Shown here piece by piece: positions 6,343 to 6,561 of a DNA stretch of 6,561 nt. The notes under the pieces were generated by a model. That model did not search any database and was not told the DNA's origin. It saw only the letters and a list, made by a program, of their open reading frames with translations. Numbering within the stretch: position 1 is the stretch's first letter; each line of letters opens with the position of its first letter. Source of the stretch: Kiritimatiellaceae bacterium (GTDB lineage: Bacteria > Verrucomicrobiota > Kiritimatiellia > Kiritimatiellales > Pontiellaceae); NCBI GenBank assembly GCA_002712105.1, contig PASA01000036.1, positions 1 through 6,561 on the forward strand. Reading direction: 5' to 3'. The translations under genes and the position numbers were made by a program.

Positions 6343-6561
6343 ATGAAGAAGAGATTAATATCATTTTTTATTTTTTTTATAATAAATTATTGTTCAGCCC
6401 AATTATTTAGCGGTCCTTTTTATTTTAGTGTGGATAAATTAAATGACGAAATTTCTATATCCTCAAATATACCTAAAGACCATTACCTTTATTATGATAA
6501 GTTACTTGTCACGGATTCAAAAAATAAAAAAATAGAATTGGGTAAATATCCTTTATCAAAA
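6343..6561 (+). CDS. Secreted protein, probable DsbD N-terminal domain, cut by window edge
   Basis: An open frame from the ATG at 6343 runs to the window end (73 codons, no stop). Residues 1-19 form a signal peptide: K-K-R start, hydrophobic core (5-16), then C-S-A before Q20; the cysteine lacks a proper lipobox. The mature part has F-Y-F-S-V-D-K-L-N-D-E-I-S-I-S (26-40) and I-P-K-D-H-Y-L-Y-Y-D-K-L (43-54). This matches the pattern of the DsbD alpha domain, where a beta strand is followed by a phrase like G-Y-Y-L-Y before the next strand. DsbD passes electrons from cytoplasmic thioredoxin across the membrane to periplasmic thiol proteins. The domain's redox cysteines would lie beyond the window, so the call is tentative; another periplasmic beta-sandwich protein is possible. 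The gene is 44 bases after mlaD, with no terminator seen between them, and has no Shine-Dalgarno. Confidence 0.55.
   Translation, partial: MKKRLISFFIFFIINYCSAQLFSGPFYFSVDKLNDEISISSNIPKDHYLYYDKLLVTDSKNKKIELGKYPLSK

Noticed and set aside
6329..6346. Alternative start ATG upstream of the last gene
   Set aside because: This frame stops after five codons in a TGA overlapping the ATG at 6343; the 6343 start gives a proper signal peptide.
1..6561. CRISPR array, insertion sequence, tRNA or phage remnant
   Set aside because: No direct DNA repeats with spacers, transposase frames, terminal inverted repeats or tRNA-like folds were seen, and the genes are contiguous housekeeping and envelope functions of similar composition.

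Overview
The window is AT-rich (roughly 30% GC by eye), densely coded DNA from a Gram-negative bacterium. The Gram-negative call rests on genes for outer-membrane lipid and lipoprotein traffic: a LolC/E-type permease and an MlaE-MlaF-MlaD set. The lineage cannot be fixed from the sequence alone. The EpsC-type serine acetyltransferase with its Gln/Pro insert, the eukaryote-like (yeast Thr4-type) threonine synthase, the few Shine-Dalgarno sites and the low GC would fit an AT-rich, possibly marine member of the Verrucomicrobiota or Bacteroidota/FCB side. That placement is an inference.

Layout. On the minus strand, the left edge carries the first 23 codons of rpmI (ribosomal protein bL35), running off the window at position 1. 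Upstream of it on the same strand is cysE (179-1114, serine O-acetyltransferase). A 108-bp AT-rich spacer (1115-1222) separates cysE from a divergent plus-strand operon that fills the rest of the window. Its order is thrC (1223-2593), a LolC/LolE-family permease (2596-3828), mlaE (3876-4655), mlaF (4652-5383), mlaD (5402-6298), and the start of a secreted protein resembling the DsbD N-terminal domain (from 6343, cut by the window end). Spacings along the operon are 2 bp, 47 bp, a 4-bp ATGA overlap, 18 bp and 44 bp, and no terminator hairpin was seen between the genes.

How the genes work together. CysE commits serine to cysteine synthesis and ThrC makes threonine, so the divergent pair is amino-acid biosynthesis. 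The remainder of the plus-strand operon serves the cell envelope. MlaE (permease), MlaF (ATPase) and MlaD (membrane-anchored MCE protein) form the inner-membrane core of a phospholipid transporter, and the Lol-type permease belongs to the machinery that extracts lipoproteins from the inner membrane. If the last gene is dsbD, it would feed electrons to periplasmic thiol proteins.

I see no undescribed system here. All complete genes fall in known families. The points most worth a second look are the 34-35-residue repeats in the MlaD tail, the Lol permease without an adjacent LolD ATPase, and a good promoter-like sequence placed almost on top of the mlaE start codon.
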